Shown here one piece after another: positions 51,782-63,013 of a DNA stretch of 64,000 bases; the first letter of the stretch is position 1; every line of letters begins with the position of its first letter. The stretch comes from CAWJNF01 sp963844235. GTDB taxonomy: Bacteria; Actinomycetota; Thermoleophilia; Gaiellales; Gaiellaceae. The DNA lies in contig CAWJNF010000004.1 in assembly GCA_963844235.1 (NCBI GenBank), positions 372,001 through 436,000 on the forward strand. Reading direction: 5' to 3'. The position numbers and the translations under genes were made by a program. The notes beneath the pieces were generated by a model. The model searched no databases. It was not told the DNA's origin and worked only from the letters and a program-made list of their open reading frames with translations.

Positions 51782-54700
51782 TTGCTGGCGGGGCTCGTGG
51801 GAGTGTTTCTTTCGGCTGGGCTGCTGTTCGGGGTGGCGGCGGGAGCGCCGGTCGGGGTCGGCGGGGGTTGCACGATCATCGGTACGGCGGGCCCGGATTT
51901 GCTGATCGGCACCTCCGGGGACGACGTCATCTGCGGGCTGGGCGGCAACGACAGGTTGCGGGGTGGCGGGGGTGACGACGTTCTGCGCGGCGGTGCGGGC
52001 AACGACCGCTTGCGTGGCGGCGCGGGTGACGACGTCGTGCACGGCGGGCGCGGCCGCGACCTCGTGCGTGGTGGGGGCGGGAACGATCGCCTCTACGGCG
52101 GCCGCGGCGGCGACATCGTGGGCGGCCGTGGCGACCCCTCGTTCGTCGACGATCTGTTCTGCGGACCGGGTGTCGACCGGGCGCTGGCGGACACGCCGGA
52201 CCGGGTCCGGGCGAGCTGCGAGAACGTCAGCCAGAACCGCGCCCCGTCCGATCTTTCGCTGAGCGCGACGAGCGTGGCCGAGAACAAGCCGGTCGGCACG
52301 GTCGTGGGCAGGATCTCGGTCACGGACGCGGACGCGGGAGACACGTACGTCTTCAGCCTCGCCGAAGGCTCGCGCAGCGCCGCCGGCACGAGCTCGTTCG
52401 CGATCGACGGCTCGACGCTGGTGACGGCCGCGGTCCTGGACTTCGAGACGCAGAGCAGCTTCCCGCTGGGGATCAGTGTCAGCGACGGTGCCGGCGGCAG
52501 CTACACGGAGCAGTTCACGATCACGGTCGGCGACGTCGCCGACGGCGGCGGACAGGCGCCCCGGTGGGCCAGGCGGGCCCAGGCGGCCCCGGCGGTCCAG
52601 GTGGACCTGGCGGGCCTGGCGGGCCGGGCGCGCCGGGGAACACGGCCCCGGTCGCGGTCGACGACACCGTGGCCGCGACGGAGGACACGCAACTCGACCT
52701 GCCGGTCTCAGGCGCGGGGAGCCCGGCCGAGAACGACACGGACGCGAACGCGAATGCACTGTCGGTGACGGCGGTGTCGGGCGCGACGGGCGGCACGGCG
52801 TCGATCGCCGCAGGAGTGATCCAGTTCGTGCCGGCCGCGAACGTGTGCGGTGCCGGGGCGGGCGGGTTCGACTACACGGTCTCCGACGGGCAGGGCGGCA
52901 CGGACGTGGGCCATGTGACGGTCGACATCGCCTGCGTCGACGACCCGCCCGGGGCCCTGGACGACTCGGCCACGGTGGCCGAGGACGCGGCCGCCACGGC
53001 GATCGACGTACTCGCCAACGACACCGACCCGGACGGCGGCCCGACCCCGCCCACGATCGACACGGTCACCCAGCCCGCCAACGGGACGGTCGTGATCACC
53101 GGCGGCGGCACCGGGGTCAGCTACACGCCGAACGCGGACTTCTGCGGGAGCGACAGCTTCACGTACACGCTGGTCTCGGGCGGCCCGGCGGCGACGGTGT
53201 CGGTGACGGTCACGTGCGTGGACGACGCGACGGTGGCCGTGGACGACGTCGCGACCGTGGCGGAGGACTCGGGGGCGACGGCGATCGGCGTGCTCGCGAA
53301 CGACAGCGACCCGGACGGCCCGCTGGCGATCACGGCCACGACGGATCCCGCCAACGGCACGGTGGCGGTGACGGGCGGGGGGAGCGGGCTGACGTACCAG
53401 CCGGACGCGGATTACTGCAACGACCCGCCGGGGACGGCGCCGGACACGTTCACGTACACGGTGAACGGCACCGCGACGGCGACGGTGAGCGTCACCGTGA
53501 CCTGCGACGACGACGCGCCGGAGGCCGTCGACGACACCGCTACGGTGGGCGAGGATTCGGGCGCGAACGCGATCGACGTGCTCGCGAACGACACTCGATC
53601 CGGACGGCGGCACGTTGACGATCACGGCCACGACGGATCCCGCCAACGGCGCGGTGGTGGTCACGCCCGGCGGCGCCGGTCTCACCTATCAGCCGGACGC
53701 GGAGTACTGCAACGATCCGCCGGGGACGGCGCCGGACACCTTTACGTACACGCTGAACGGCGGCTCGGAGGCCACCGTGTCGGTGACCGTCACCTGTGTG
53801 GACGACCCGCCGGCGGCTGTCGACGATGCCGCGACCGTGGGAGAGGATTCAGGCGCGACGGCGATCGACGTGCTCGCGAACGACAGCGACCCGGACGGTG
53901 CGCTGACGATCACGACCACGACGGATCCCGCCAACGGCGCGGTGGCCATCACCCGCGGCGGGACCGGGCTGACGTACCAGCCGGACGCGGATTACTGCAA
54001 CGCCCCACCGGGGACGGCGCCGGACACGTTCACCTACACCGTGAACGGCACCGCGACGGCGACGGTGAGCGTCACCGTGACGTGTGTGGACGACCTGCCG
54101 GTGGCCGTCGACGACGCGGCGACCGTGACGGAGGATTCGGGGGCGACGGCGATCGACGTGCTCGCCAACGACACCGATCCCGACGGCGCCACGACGATCA
54201 CGGCCACGATGGATCCCGCCAACGGCACCGTCGCGGTCACGGGCGGCACCGATCTCACCTACCAGCCCGATGCCGACTACTGCAACGACCCGCCCGGTAC
54301 GTCGCTGGACACGTTCACGTACACGTTGAACGGCGGCTCGGAGGCGACCGTGTCGGTGACGGTGACGTGTGTGGACGACCCGCCGGTCGCTGTGGCCGAC
54401 AGCGCGACGGTGGCCGAGGATGCGGCGGCGACGGCGATCCTCGTGCTCGCCAACGACACCGATGTGGACGGGGGCCCGTCGACGATCACGGCGACGTCGG
54501 ACCCGGCGAACGGGACGGTCGTCATTACCGGCGGCGGCACGGGCCTGACCTACCAGCCGAACGCGAACTACTGCAACGACCCGCCGGGGACGTCTCTGGA
54601 CTCGTTCACGTACACGCTGAACGGCGTCTCGACCGCGACGGTGACCGTCACGGTCACCTGTGTGAACGACGCACCGAGCTTCACCGTGGGGCCGAACCAG

Positions 54701-57501
54701 GCGATGGTGGCGAATCAGAACGCGGACGGCTCCACGCGGGCGTACACGATCAATCCGTGGGCGACGGGGATCTCGCCGGGGCCTGCGAACGAGAGCGGCC
54801 AGACGGTCGACTTCGTGATCGACAGCGTGGTGCCGTCGAACCTGTTCACCGTGCAGCCGACGGTCTCGCCGAGCGGGGTGCTGACGTTCACGCCCAACCC
54901 GGCCTTGACGGGGACGGCCACGATCACGCTGCACATCCACGACAGCGGCGGGACGGCCAACGGCGGCGTCGACGCCTCGGCGACGCAGTCGTTCACGATC
55001 GAGGTCGTGGTGCCGCCGCCGGTGGCGGTCAACGACAGCTACACGTCGACCGGCAATGTCGGTATCAACGTGAACGTCGTCGCCGAGGGGGTGCTGCAGC
55101 GCGGCACCGACGACACGCTGTTCGGGGCCACGATCACGCAGTGCGGCCCGGCCAACACGACCACGACCGCTGTGTCCGGCTCGACCTGCACGACCACCAC
55201 CTCCGGCGGCGGCAACGTCGTGCTCAACACAAACGGCACCTTCACCTACGACCCGCCGCCCGGCTTCACGGGCGCCGACCACTTCTTCTACCGGCTGACG
55301 AACAGCGGCGGCACCTCCGTCGGGGACGTGACGGTCACGGTCAGCGACATGATCTGGTTCGTCGACAACCAGGCGGCGGCCTGCACCACCCTGGCGGCCG
55401 GGTGCGGACGGCTGGCGAACCCGTTCTCGACGCTCGCCGCCTTCCAGGCCGTCAACTCAGGCGCCGCCCCCAACGCCCAGCCGGGGCAGACGATCTTCAT
55501 CTACAGCGGCTCGGGCCCCTACACCCAGGGCGTCACCCTGCGCGACAACCAGCTCCTGATCGGCCAGGGCGCCGGCGCCGGCATCACCACCATCAGCGGC
55601 ATCACGCTCGCCCCCTTCAGCAAGCCCCTGCCCGCCACCGGCGGCGCCCGCCCCACCCTGGCTACCACGGCCGCCGCCACGAACGCGATCACGCTGGGGG
55701 CCAACAACACCATCCGCGGGCTCGACATCGGCAACAAGACCGGCTCCGGCATCGCGGGCACCAACTTCGGCACCCTCACCCTCTCGGAGGTCGGCATCAC
55801 AGGCGCAGGCCAGGCGCTCAACCTGAACACGGGCACCGCCAACGCGACCTTCAGCACCCTCACCTCCACCGGCGGCACCAACGGCGTCGCCCTCACCAAC
55901 GTCGCCGGCTCGGTCACCTCGACCGGCAGCAGCCTCACCGGCTCCACCGGTGACGAGCTCCTCATCAGCGGCGGCACCGGCAACTTCACCTACCCCGGCG
56001 ACATCACCAACACCGGCCCGGCCAGGGCCGTCACCATCACGGGCAAGACCGCCGGCACCGTCGCAATCTCTGGCCCCATCACCGACACCGGCGGCACCGG
56101 CGACGGCATCAGCCTCACCTAGCAACACCGGCGCCACCATCAACCTCACCGGCGGCGTCAACCTCAACACCGGCAACATCCCCCGCCTTCACCGCCACCG
56201 GCGGCGGCACCATCAACGTCACCGGCGCGGCCAACACACTCGCCACCACGACGGGCACCGCGCTCAACGTCGCCAACACCACCATCGGCGCGAGCGGGCT
56301 CACGTTCCGCAGCATCGGGGCCAACGGCGCCCCGAATGGGATCGTCCTCAACAACACCGGAACCGCAGGGAACCTGGTCGTCACCGGCGATGGTGATGGC
56401 AACCCTGATGGCGGCGGCGGCACGATCCAGAATACGACCGGTCATGGCCTCAACCTGAGCAACACCTCGTCGCCGTCGCTCACCGACGTCTCGGTGATCA
56501 ACGCCGGCGACGCCGATAACGAGTACGGACTGCTGCTTACCAACGTCAGCGGCACGATGACGCTCGACGACATGGCCTTCAACAACGCCGCCGACAACCT
56601 CGTCTACCTCACGTCGACGTCGTCGTCGACGGTCAACGTCACCGGCAGCACGTTCACGTACCCGGGTGTCGTCGGGCCCGCCGCCAACAGCGCGATCCTC
56701 CTCGAACCGGGCGGTGCCGCCAACCTGACAGCATCGGTCACCGGGTCGACGTTCACGAACATCCTGAGCGCGTCGACGCAGATCGGCGCCAACACGGCGG
56801 GCGCAAGCGGGACATTGTCACTGACCTTCTCGAACAACACGATCAACTCGGCGGCCGGCCGCGCCGGGGGCGTCGTGGTGAGCGGACAGGAGCTGACCAC
56901 CACCAGCCTGACGATCACCACCAACACGTTCACCGGCGCCGGCGGCAACGGGGTGATCAGCATCGACACCAATGACACGTCGACGGTCACCGGCTCGATC
57001 AGCAACAACGTCATCACCAACCCACCCGGCATCGGCATCTTCAGTGCCGTCGACGAGGCGGCGACGAGCACGCTGACGTTTAACGGCAACACGATCACGA
57101 ATTCCGGCGGCGATGGCATTCAGCTCGTGAACTTCGGCGGTGTGGGGTCGTCCACGATGAACGCGACGGTGACGAACAACACCGTGAACGGGCACAGCTT
57201 GAACACCGCGGTGAGCTTCGTCGGCGGGATCAGCGTGACGGGATTCGAGGATGTCATGGACCCCCAGCTCACCGGCAACACTGTGACCGGGACCCCGGCC
57301 AGCCCGACGCAGTGCGGTGGCGCCCCCTGCGTCGACTACTACCTCGAAGAGGTGGGCGGCACCTTCCGGCTCGAGGAGATCCCCAACACTGCCGCGACGA
57401 CCGCCAGCGCCGCCTACGTGAATGCCACCAACGACGCCGGGCCGGTGACCATCTTCGGCGTGATCGACCTCTCCAACGGGGTCGAGATCAGCAGTTCGTG
57501 A
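51782..57501 (+). CDS. giant secreted modular surface protein: RTX-like, cadherin-like, collagen-like, Ig-like repeats and beta-helix (four frameshifts as assembled)
   Basis: Adjoining frames give about 1,900 aa. A signal-peptide-like start (LAGLVGVFLSAGLLFGVAAG; TTG 51782) is followed by RTX-type Ca-binding repeats (GGNDRLRGGGGDDVLRGGAG). Next come a cadherin-like domain (APSDLSLSATSVAENKPVGT) and a collagen-like GPGGPGG run (52570-52640). Seven tandem Big_9/cadherin-type units of roughly 285 bp follow (52645-54660), each with EDSGATAIDVLANDTDPDG and TYQPDADYCNDPPGTAPDT variants, then two more Ig-like domains. The end is a long right-handed beta-helix (NNTINSAAGRAGGVVVSGQE, NTFTGAGGNGVISIDTND). 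Frame breaks lie near 52558, 53594, 56120 and 56180. It is probably a cell-surface or biofilm adhesin. No sortase motif or LPxTG is seen. Confidence 0.8.
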
Positions 57502-57626
57502 GTGCAGGCGCAATGCCTTCGCCCGGCTTCGAGGGCTCCGCCTGCGCGTGCTGTAGCCGCGCCTAGCCCCCCGCACCAGCGTCCCTAACACATACCGGAC
57601 CAGGGCCCGAACCTCCTCGCGCACGC

Positions 57627-58533
57627 TCACACCGCCGCGAGCAGGGACTCGAGCTCCGGGCTCTCGAACGCGGCAGCCGCTCGCGCGAAGTGCTCGCAGC
57701 CCCACTGCCACGGGTCCCATCCCTCGGCCCCCACTCCCTGGCCGGCCTGGATGGCGGCCCAGAGCATCCAGCCGTAGTCGCAGACGATCGCCCAGAGCCT
57801 CGCGCGCGCGACCTGGTCCGGCCGCGGCTCGCCGTGGTATTCGCGCACCATGCGGTCGAGCTGCTCGGGCGCCATCCGGGCCTCGGACCAGATGCCGCCC
57901 AGGTCGAAGCAGGGGTCGTTGTTGGCGGCGTACTCGTAGTCGATCAGCCGCAGGGAGCCCGCGGCATCGATGAAGTTCGCGGGCATCATGTCGTTGTGGC
58001 ACGGGCGGAGGGCCGCCGGCGTCGCCGTCAGCGCCGCCTCGAGCGCCGCCGCCTGCCCGGCGTAGTCGTCGTAGCGGTCGGGTAGCGCGAACCCCTCCTC
58101 GTCCAGGATGCGGCGGTACTCGCGCAGGCTCCCGAAAAGGTCGTAGTCGCTGCCAAACGGCGGGCACGAGTGCAGGCGCCGCAGCGTACGCGCCACCTGG
58201 AGCCGGCTTGTCGCCGGCGCGGAGGTCATCGGCCGACTGGGCCTCGCCCTCGATCCACTCGAGCACCATGGCGCCGTGCTCCGGGAGGTAGGCGACGACG
58301 GGGGCGCCGATGCCGGCCTCGGCGGCGATCACCGAGCTCGCGTACTCCTCGTCGCGGTCGACGCGCAGGAGCTGCGTGTCGCTCGCGAACAGGCGCACGA
58401 CGTAGGCGCCGGCAGGCGTCGTCACCTTGACGCTGCGGTTGACGAGGCCGCCGCTGACGTCCTCGGCGGACAGGACCGGCCCGGCCAGCTCCGGCACGTC
58501 GGCGAGAACCGCCTCCAGCCTCGCGTCGCTCAC
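57627..58533 (-). CDS. aminoglycoside/choline-kinase-like phosphotransferase (one frameshift as assembled)
   Basis: From GTG 58533: VSDARLEAVLADVPELAGPV, the lysine strand SVKVTTPAGAYVVRLF, MVLEWIEGEAQSADDLRAG. After a one-base shift near 58205 it continues LQVARTLRRLHSCPPFG, the Brenner motif LRPCHNDMMPANFID and the DFG-like LIDYEYAANNDPCFDLG. The catalytic Asp and metal-binding Asp are present. The IDYEY(A)xxN pattern is that of choline/ethanolamine kinases, so choline is a plausible substrate. About 301 aa. It is divergent from the trimethylamine dehydrogenase, consistent with a choline/methylamine theme. Confidence 0.75.
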
Positions 58534-58636
58534 GGTCGACGATCGTACCTCCGAGCGCGTCGTGCATTGCCGCAGGTGGCGACTCGACCAGCGTAGAATC
58601 GCGGTCCCGACGCGCAGCGAAGGAGGCCGAAGGCGT

Positions 58637-60757
58637 ATGGCGCGAGACCCAAAGCACGACATCCTCTTCGAGCCGATCCAGATCGGCCCGAAGACCATGA
58701 AGAACCGCTTCTACCAGGTGCCGCACTGCAACGGCTTCGGGTCGGAGAAGCCGATGAACCAGGCCTACTTCCGCGCCATGAAGGCCGAGGGCGGCTACGG
58801 CGGGGTGTGCACCGAGTACTGCTCGATCTCACCGGAGTCCGACGACACGCACCGCGTGTCCGCGCGCCTCTGGGACGACGACGACATCAAGAACCTCTCG
58901 GTCATGTGCGACATGCTCCACGAGCACGGCGCCCTCTCCGCCTGCGAGCTCTGGTACGGCGGCCCGCACGCCCCCTGCATGGAGACGCGTTGCGTGCCGC
59001 GGGGCCCGTCGCAGATCCCGAGCGACTTCGAGTACCTGACGTACTGCATCGAGGCCGACAAGGACGACATCCGCTACCTGCAGAAGCTCTACGTGGACGC
59101 CGCCAAGCGCGCGCGCACCGCAGGCTTCGACATCGTCTACGTCTACGGCTCCCACTCCTACCTGCCGCAGCAGTTCCTGACCCCGTACTACAACAAGCGC
59201 ACCGACGAGTACGGCGGCTCGCTCGAGAACCGGGCCCGGTTCTGGCGCGAGACGATCGAGCAGGTGAAGGAGGCCGTCGGCGACGACACCGCCATCGCCG
59301 TGCGGCTCTCGTGCGACATGTTCATGGGCGAGGCGGGCACGCAGCTCGAGCGCGACGCCGTCCCGTTCGCCCAGATGGTCGACCACCTCGTCGACGTGTG
59401 GGACATCAACCTCTCCGGCATCGCCGAGTGGGGCGAGGACGCCACGCCGTCGCGCTTCTACGAGACGGGCCGCGCCATCCCCTGGCAGAAGCGCATCAAG
59501 GAGGTCACGACCAAGCCGGTGCTCGGCGTCGGCCGCTTCACGAGCCCGGACGCGATGGTCGAGGCGATCAACGGCGGCGCGCTGGACATCATCGCGACCT
59601 GCCGGCCCTCGATCTCCGATCCCTTCCTGCCGACGAAGATCGACGAGGGCCGCCTCGACGACATCCGCGAGTGCATCGGCTGCAACGTCTGCATCTCGCG
59701 CTGGGAGATCGGCGGGCCGCCGGTCATCTGCACCCAGAACGCCACCGCCGGCGAGGAGTACCGCCGCGGCTGGCATCCGGAGAAGTTCGAGCCGGCCGCG
59801 AACGCCGACAACGACGTGCTGGTCGTCGGTGCCGGGCCGGCGGGCATGGAGGCCGCCATGATCCTCGGCAAGCGGGGCATGCGGCGCGTCCATCTCGTCG
59901 AGGCGCAGGACGACCTCGGCGGGATCATGCGCTGGATCCCGCAGCTCCCGGGGCTCGGCGAGTGGGCCCGCGTCATCAACTACCGGCGCATCCAGATCGA
60001 CAAGCTGAAGAACGTCGAGTTCATCCCGAACACGACGCTCGACGCCAAGGGCGTCGCCGAGTACGGCGCCGAGATCGCGATCATCGCAACGGGCTCGTAC
60101 TGGGCGACGAACGGGCTCCAGGGCTGCACGCACGACACGATCCCCGGCGCGGACGCCTCGCAGCCGTACATCCTCACCCCCGACCAGCTCATGGGCGAGG
60201 GCAAGGAGGTGCCGGGCGAGAAGGTCGTCGTCGTCGACAACGACGGCTACTTCATGGGCGTCTCGCTGGCCGAGAAGCTCGCCGCCGAGGGCAAGAAGGT
60301 CACGCTGATGACCCATCTCGGCACGATCTGCCCGTACATGCACTTCACGCTCGAGGCGCCGAACCAGCACCGCAAGCTCCACTCGCTCGGCGTCGAGATC
60401 GTGACGTACCACGTCCCGATCAAGATCGAGCAGGGCTCGGTGACCTCGGTGCACGTCTTCGACGAGCACGCGCACGAGCACGGCTGGGACGCCGACGCGG
60501 TCGTCCTCGTCACGCAGCGCCGCTCGGAAGAGAAGCTCTTCCGCTCGCTGAAGGACGACATCGGGCTCGACGCGCTGAAGGCGGAGGGCGTCCAGGCGCT
60601 CTACCGGATCGGCGACTGCGAGGCCCCGCGCCTCATCGCCGACGCCGTCTTCTCGGGCCACCGCCTGGCCCGCGAGATCGACACCGAGGACCCGTCGATC
60701 CCGCTGCCCTACAAGCGCGAGCGCAAGGTCGTGGAACGGGAACTCGCGGCACTGTAG
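58637..60757 (+). CDS. tmd: trimethylamine dehydrogenase
   Basis: The 706-aa protein is strikingly close to Methylophilus TMADH along its whole length. The N-terminal TIM barrel has KHDILFEPIQIGPKTMKNRF and the 6-S-cysteinyl-FMN Cys in FYQVPHCNG (Cys31, mature Cys30). Then come Tyr60-equivalent TEYCS, ELWYGGPHAPCMETR, Tyr/His in IVYVYGSHSYLPQQF, Trp in IAEWGEDATPSRFY, and the 4Fe-4S site CIGCNVCISRWEIGGPPVIC. The GltD-like FAD/ADP domain follows (VLVVGAGPAGMEAAMILGKR). The substrate-cage aromatics (Tyr60, Trp264, Trp355) are kept, so TMA rather than dimethylamine is favoured. It converts trimethylamine to dimethylamine and formaldehyde, passing electrons to ETF, encoded at 63014. Its TAG stop comes from a REP element. 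Confidence 0.95.
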   Translation: MARDPKHDILFEPIQIGPKTMKNRFYQVPHCNGFGSEKPMNQAYFRAMKAEGGYGGVCTEYCSISPESDDTHRVSARLWDDDDIKNLSVMCDMLHEHGALSACELWYGGPHAPCMETRCVPRGPSQIPSDFEYLTYCIEADKDDIRYLQKLYVDAAKRARTAGFDIVYVYGSHSYLPQQFLTPYYNKRTDEYGGSLENRARFWRETIEQVKEAVGDDTAIAVRLSCDMFMGEAGTQLERDAVPFAQMVDHLVDVWDINLSGIAEWGEDATPSRFYETGRAIPWQKRIKEVTTKPVLGVGRFTSPDAMVEAINGGALDIIATCRPSISDPFLPTKIDEGRLDDIRECIGCNVCISRWEIGGPPVICTQNATAGEEYRRGWHPEKFEPAANADNDVLVVGAGPAGMEAAMILGKRGMRRVHLVEAQDDLGGIMRWIPQLPGLGEWARVINYRRIQIDKLKNVEFIPNTTLDAKGVAEYGAEIAIIATGSYWATNGLQGCTHDTIPGADASQPYILTPDQLMGEGKEVPGEKVVVVDNDGYFMGVSLAEKLAAEGKKVTLMTHLGTICPYMHFTLEAPNQHRKLHSLGVEIVTYHVPIKIEQGSVTSVHVFDEHAHEHGWDADAVVLVTQRRSEEKLFRSLKDDIGLDALKAEGVQALYRIGDCEAPRLIADAVFSGHRLAREIDTEDPSIPLPYKRERKVVERELAAL

Positions 60758-60858
60758 GGGCCGGATCTCATCCGGCCCGCCGACAGGAGGGAAATGTAGG
60801 GGCCGGTCCCCGACCGGCCCGCAGCAAGAGGGGGTAGGGGCCGGATCTCATCCGGCCC
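60754..60858 (+). repeat. cluster of three REP-like elements
   Basis: Copies at 60754-60778 (CTC loop; its TAG is the stop of the trimethylamine dehydrogenase gene), 60796-60820 (GTC/GAC class) and 60834-60858 (CTC loop), spaced 42 and 38 bp. The last ends 21 bp before the next gene. Confidence 0.92.
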
Positions 60859-60879
60859 GCGAAGAGGAGCGCGGATGCC

Positions 60880-62041
60880 ATGACCGCGGCGCGGCCGGGG
60901 ACGGCGACGGAGGCGACGCCGTTCCGCTTCTACGACAACCGACAGAAGTACCTGGCGTTCGTCAACACGTGCAACGAGAAGGCCGTGATCGCCACGAGAG
61001 CCGCGCAGGAGCTCAGTCGCCTGCAGCCGCGCCCCCCGGCTCTGAGGATGTTCGACGCCGGCATGGGCGACGCGACGGTGCTGTCTCGCCTGATCCGCAC
61101 CGTGCACCGGTACTTCCCGACCGTGCCGCTCGTGGCGGTGGCGAAGGAGATCAGCTTCGAGGACGTGCGCCTCGGCCTGGAGAAGCTGCCGGACCGCTTC
61201 TACGAGCATCCGCACACCGTTCTCGCGATCACCAACATGACGTACGCGGACGCACCGCACCTGACGGTGAGCGACCCGGACCAGGCGGCGGAGCTGAACT
61301 GGCACGTGGTTCGGCTGACCGGTACCTCGTCGTACGACTACGAGCAGCAGATCGAGGCGCTCGCCCCGGTGCTCGCGCACGGCTGGCAGACGACGCCGAG
61401 CCCGCAGACGGGGAACCCGACGTACGTGCGCCCGTCGGTTCTCGTCGTCTACCGGGAAGATCACGAGTTCCTGCTGCACGACGTGATCCCACGACCCGGC
61501 GACTTCGACGGCAGCTACGACTTCGTCCTCGCCTCGCAACCGTGGCGCGCCCGGACGCCGGCAGAGTTCAAGGCGCAGAAGATCCTCGCGCCGCTCGCGC
61601 GTAGCCTGGCCCCGGGAGGCTCGCTGCTGACGATCCAGTCGTACGGGCGCGATCCGGCGCTCGAGATCGTGCAACGCCTCTGGCCGGGCGAGGAGCCCTT
61701 CCAGGTCGACCGGCACCGGCTGCTCGAGGCGCTCCGCGCGGAGCTCGGCGAGGACGCGAGCGACTTCGACCTCTCCGATCCGTCGGACGAAGAGGCGCTT
61801 GTTTCGGTACCAGATGCACACCCTGCCGTCGGAGATCGGCGACCGGATCGGAACCTCGACCCTCTTCGCCGCATGGAACGCCGCCATCTACGTGAACCAG
61901 ATCGAGGACGAGCGTCTCGATCGCGTCGTGCACGACGGCTCCTACATCAATGCCACGCAGTCCGTGCTGCAGAAGCACGGCGGCCTCTGGTTCAACGACG
62001 AGGCGTTCGTCGTCAGGCGCCTGAAGCCGAGCGCCGGTTGA
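60880..62041 (+). CDS. SAM-methyltransferase-like protein in the trimethylamine dehydrogenase locus (one frameshift as assembled)
   Basis: ATG 60880 starts TAARPGTATEATPFRFYDNR; a methyltransferase-like glycine loop LRMFDAGMGDATVLSRLIRT (about 56-75) is followed by VPLVAVAKEISFEDVRLGLE and YDFVLASQPWRARTPAEFKA, SLAPGGSLLTIQSYGRDPAL (typical class-I fold strand 5/motif post). One extra base near 61799 must be removed to reach the end FRYQMHTLPSEIGDRIGTST, VQKHGG-like QSVLQKHGGLWFNDEAFVVR. About 386 aa. The substrate is not identifiable. Its stop overlaps the MetF-like start (TGATG), so it is co-translated with a C1-pathway gene. Confidence 0.65.
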
Positions 62042-62952
62042 TGCTCCGCGACGTGCTGGCAGCGGGCGACTTCGTCGTCACGGCCGAGCTCGGCGCCCCG
62101 CTGAATCCGGATCCCGAGCTCGTGCGCCAGAAGGCGCGGGCTCTCGCCGGCCACGTCCACGCCGCCAACGTCACCGACAACCAGGCCGCGACCGTGAAGC
62201 TGTCGCCGCTCGCCTGCTCCGTCTGGACGCAGGAGACGGGGCTCGAGCCCGTCATGCAGCTCACGACGCGCGACCGGAACATCATGGCGCTGCAGTCCGA
62301 CCTTCTCGGCGCCTGGGCGCTGGGCGTGAGAGCGGTGCTGGCGCTCGGAGGCGACCCGCTGAAGGTCGGGCCGTACGAGTCGCTCGCGACGCCTGTCTCG
62401 GATCTCGACTCGCTCGGGCTGGTGCGGCTGATCGTCGGGCTCAACGAGGGACGCCTCGCCGCCGGAGAGACGCTCGAGAGCCCGACGGCGTTCCTGGTGC
62501 TCAGCGCCGCGAACCCGCTCGTCGACACGGTCGAGCGGCTGGAGCAGAAGCTCGACGCCGGGACGGGCTGCTTCCAGACGAACATCGTCTACGACGTCGC
62601 CCGCTTCGCGGAGTGGTTCGCGCCGGTGGTCGCAGCGGGAGTCCCCGAGCGGGCGCCCGTGCTGGTGGGCGTGATGCCCCCGCGCAGCACGCGGATGCTG
62701 CGGCACATGCACGAGCACATCCCCGGCATCGAGGTCGACGAGACGACGTTCGCGCGCATGGAGGGCCTCGAGGGAGACGACGCCAAGGCGGCCGGCGTAG
62801 CGCTCACCGTCGACGTCGTCCGGCGCCTGCGGGAGGTACCCGGGGTGGCGGGCGTCCACATCATCGCTCCGGGGTGGGAGGCAGAGGCCGTGCCGCGTGT
62901 CGTGACCGGCGCCGGGCTCGTGGCGGCGAAAGGCGACGCCGCAATCGGCTAG
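62041..62952 (+). CDS. methylenetetrahydrofolate-reductase-like protein
   Basis: The 303-aa protein has the MetF-type TIM-barrel pattern: FVVTAELGAPLNPDPELVRQ, VHAANVTDNQAATVKLSPLA, LEPVMQLTTRDRNIMALQSD, VRAVLALGGDPLKVGP, FQTNIVYDVARFAEWF and PVLVGVMPPRSTRMLRHMHE. It interconverts 5,10-methylene- and 5-methyl-THF with FAD. It overlaps the preceding methyltransferase-like gene (TGATG) and is 61 nt before etfB. Here it may channel C1 units from demethylation, or couple with the unknown methyltransferase. Confidence 0.87.
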   Translation: MLRDVLAAGDFVVTAELGAPLNPDPELVRQKARALAGHVHAANVTDNQAATVKLSPLACSVWTQETGLEPVMQLTTRDRNIMALQSDLLGAWALGVRAVLALGGDPLKVGPYESLATPVSDLDSLGLVRLIVGLNEGRLAAGETLESPTAFLVLSAANPLVDTVERLEQKLDAGTGCFQTNIVYDVARFAEWFAPVVAAGVPERAPVLVGVMPPRSTRMLRHMHEHIPGIEVDETTFARMEGLEGDDAKAAGVALTVDVVRRLREVPGVAGVHIIAPGWEAEAVPRVVTGAGLVAAKGDAAIG

Positions 62953-63013
62953 ATGGTGAGCGTGGCCGGTTCGCGCGGTCCCGGGAGCAGCGCCGACAGT
63001 AGACTCCGGCGCC

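Noticed and set aside
56818..58698. A long minus-strand frame joining the surface-protein region and the phosphotransferase.
   Set aside because: Only the phosphotransferase N-terminal half (58533 to about 58205) is meaningful; the rest is antisense to the beta-helix gene.
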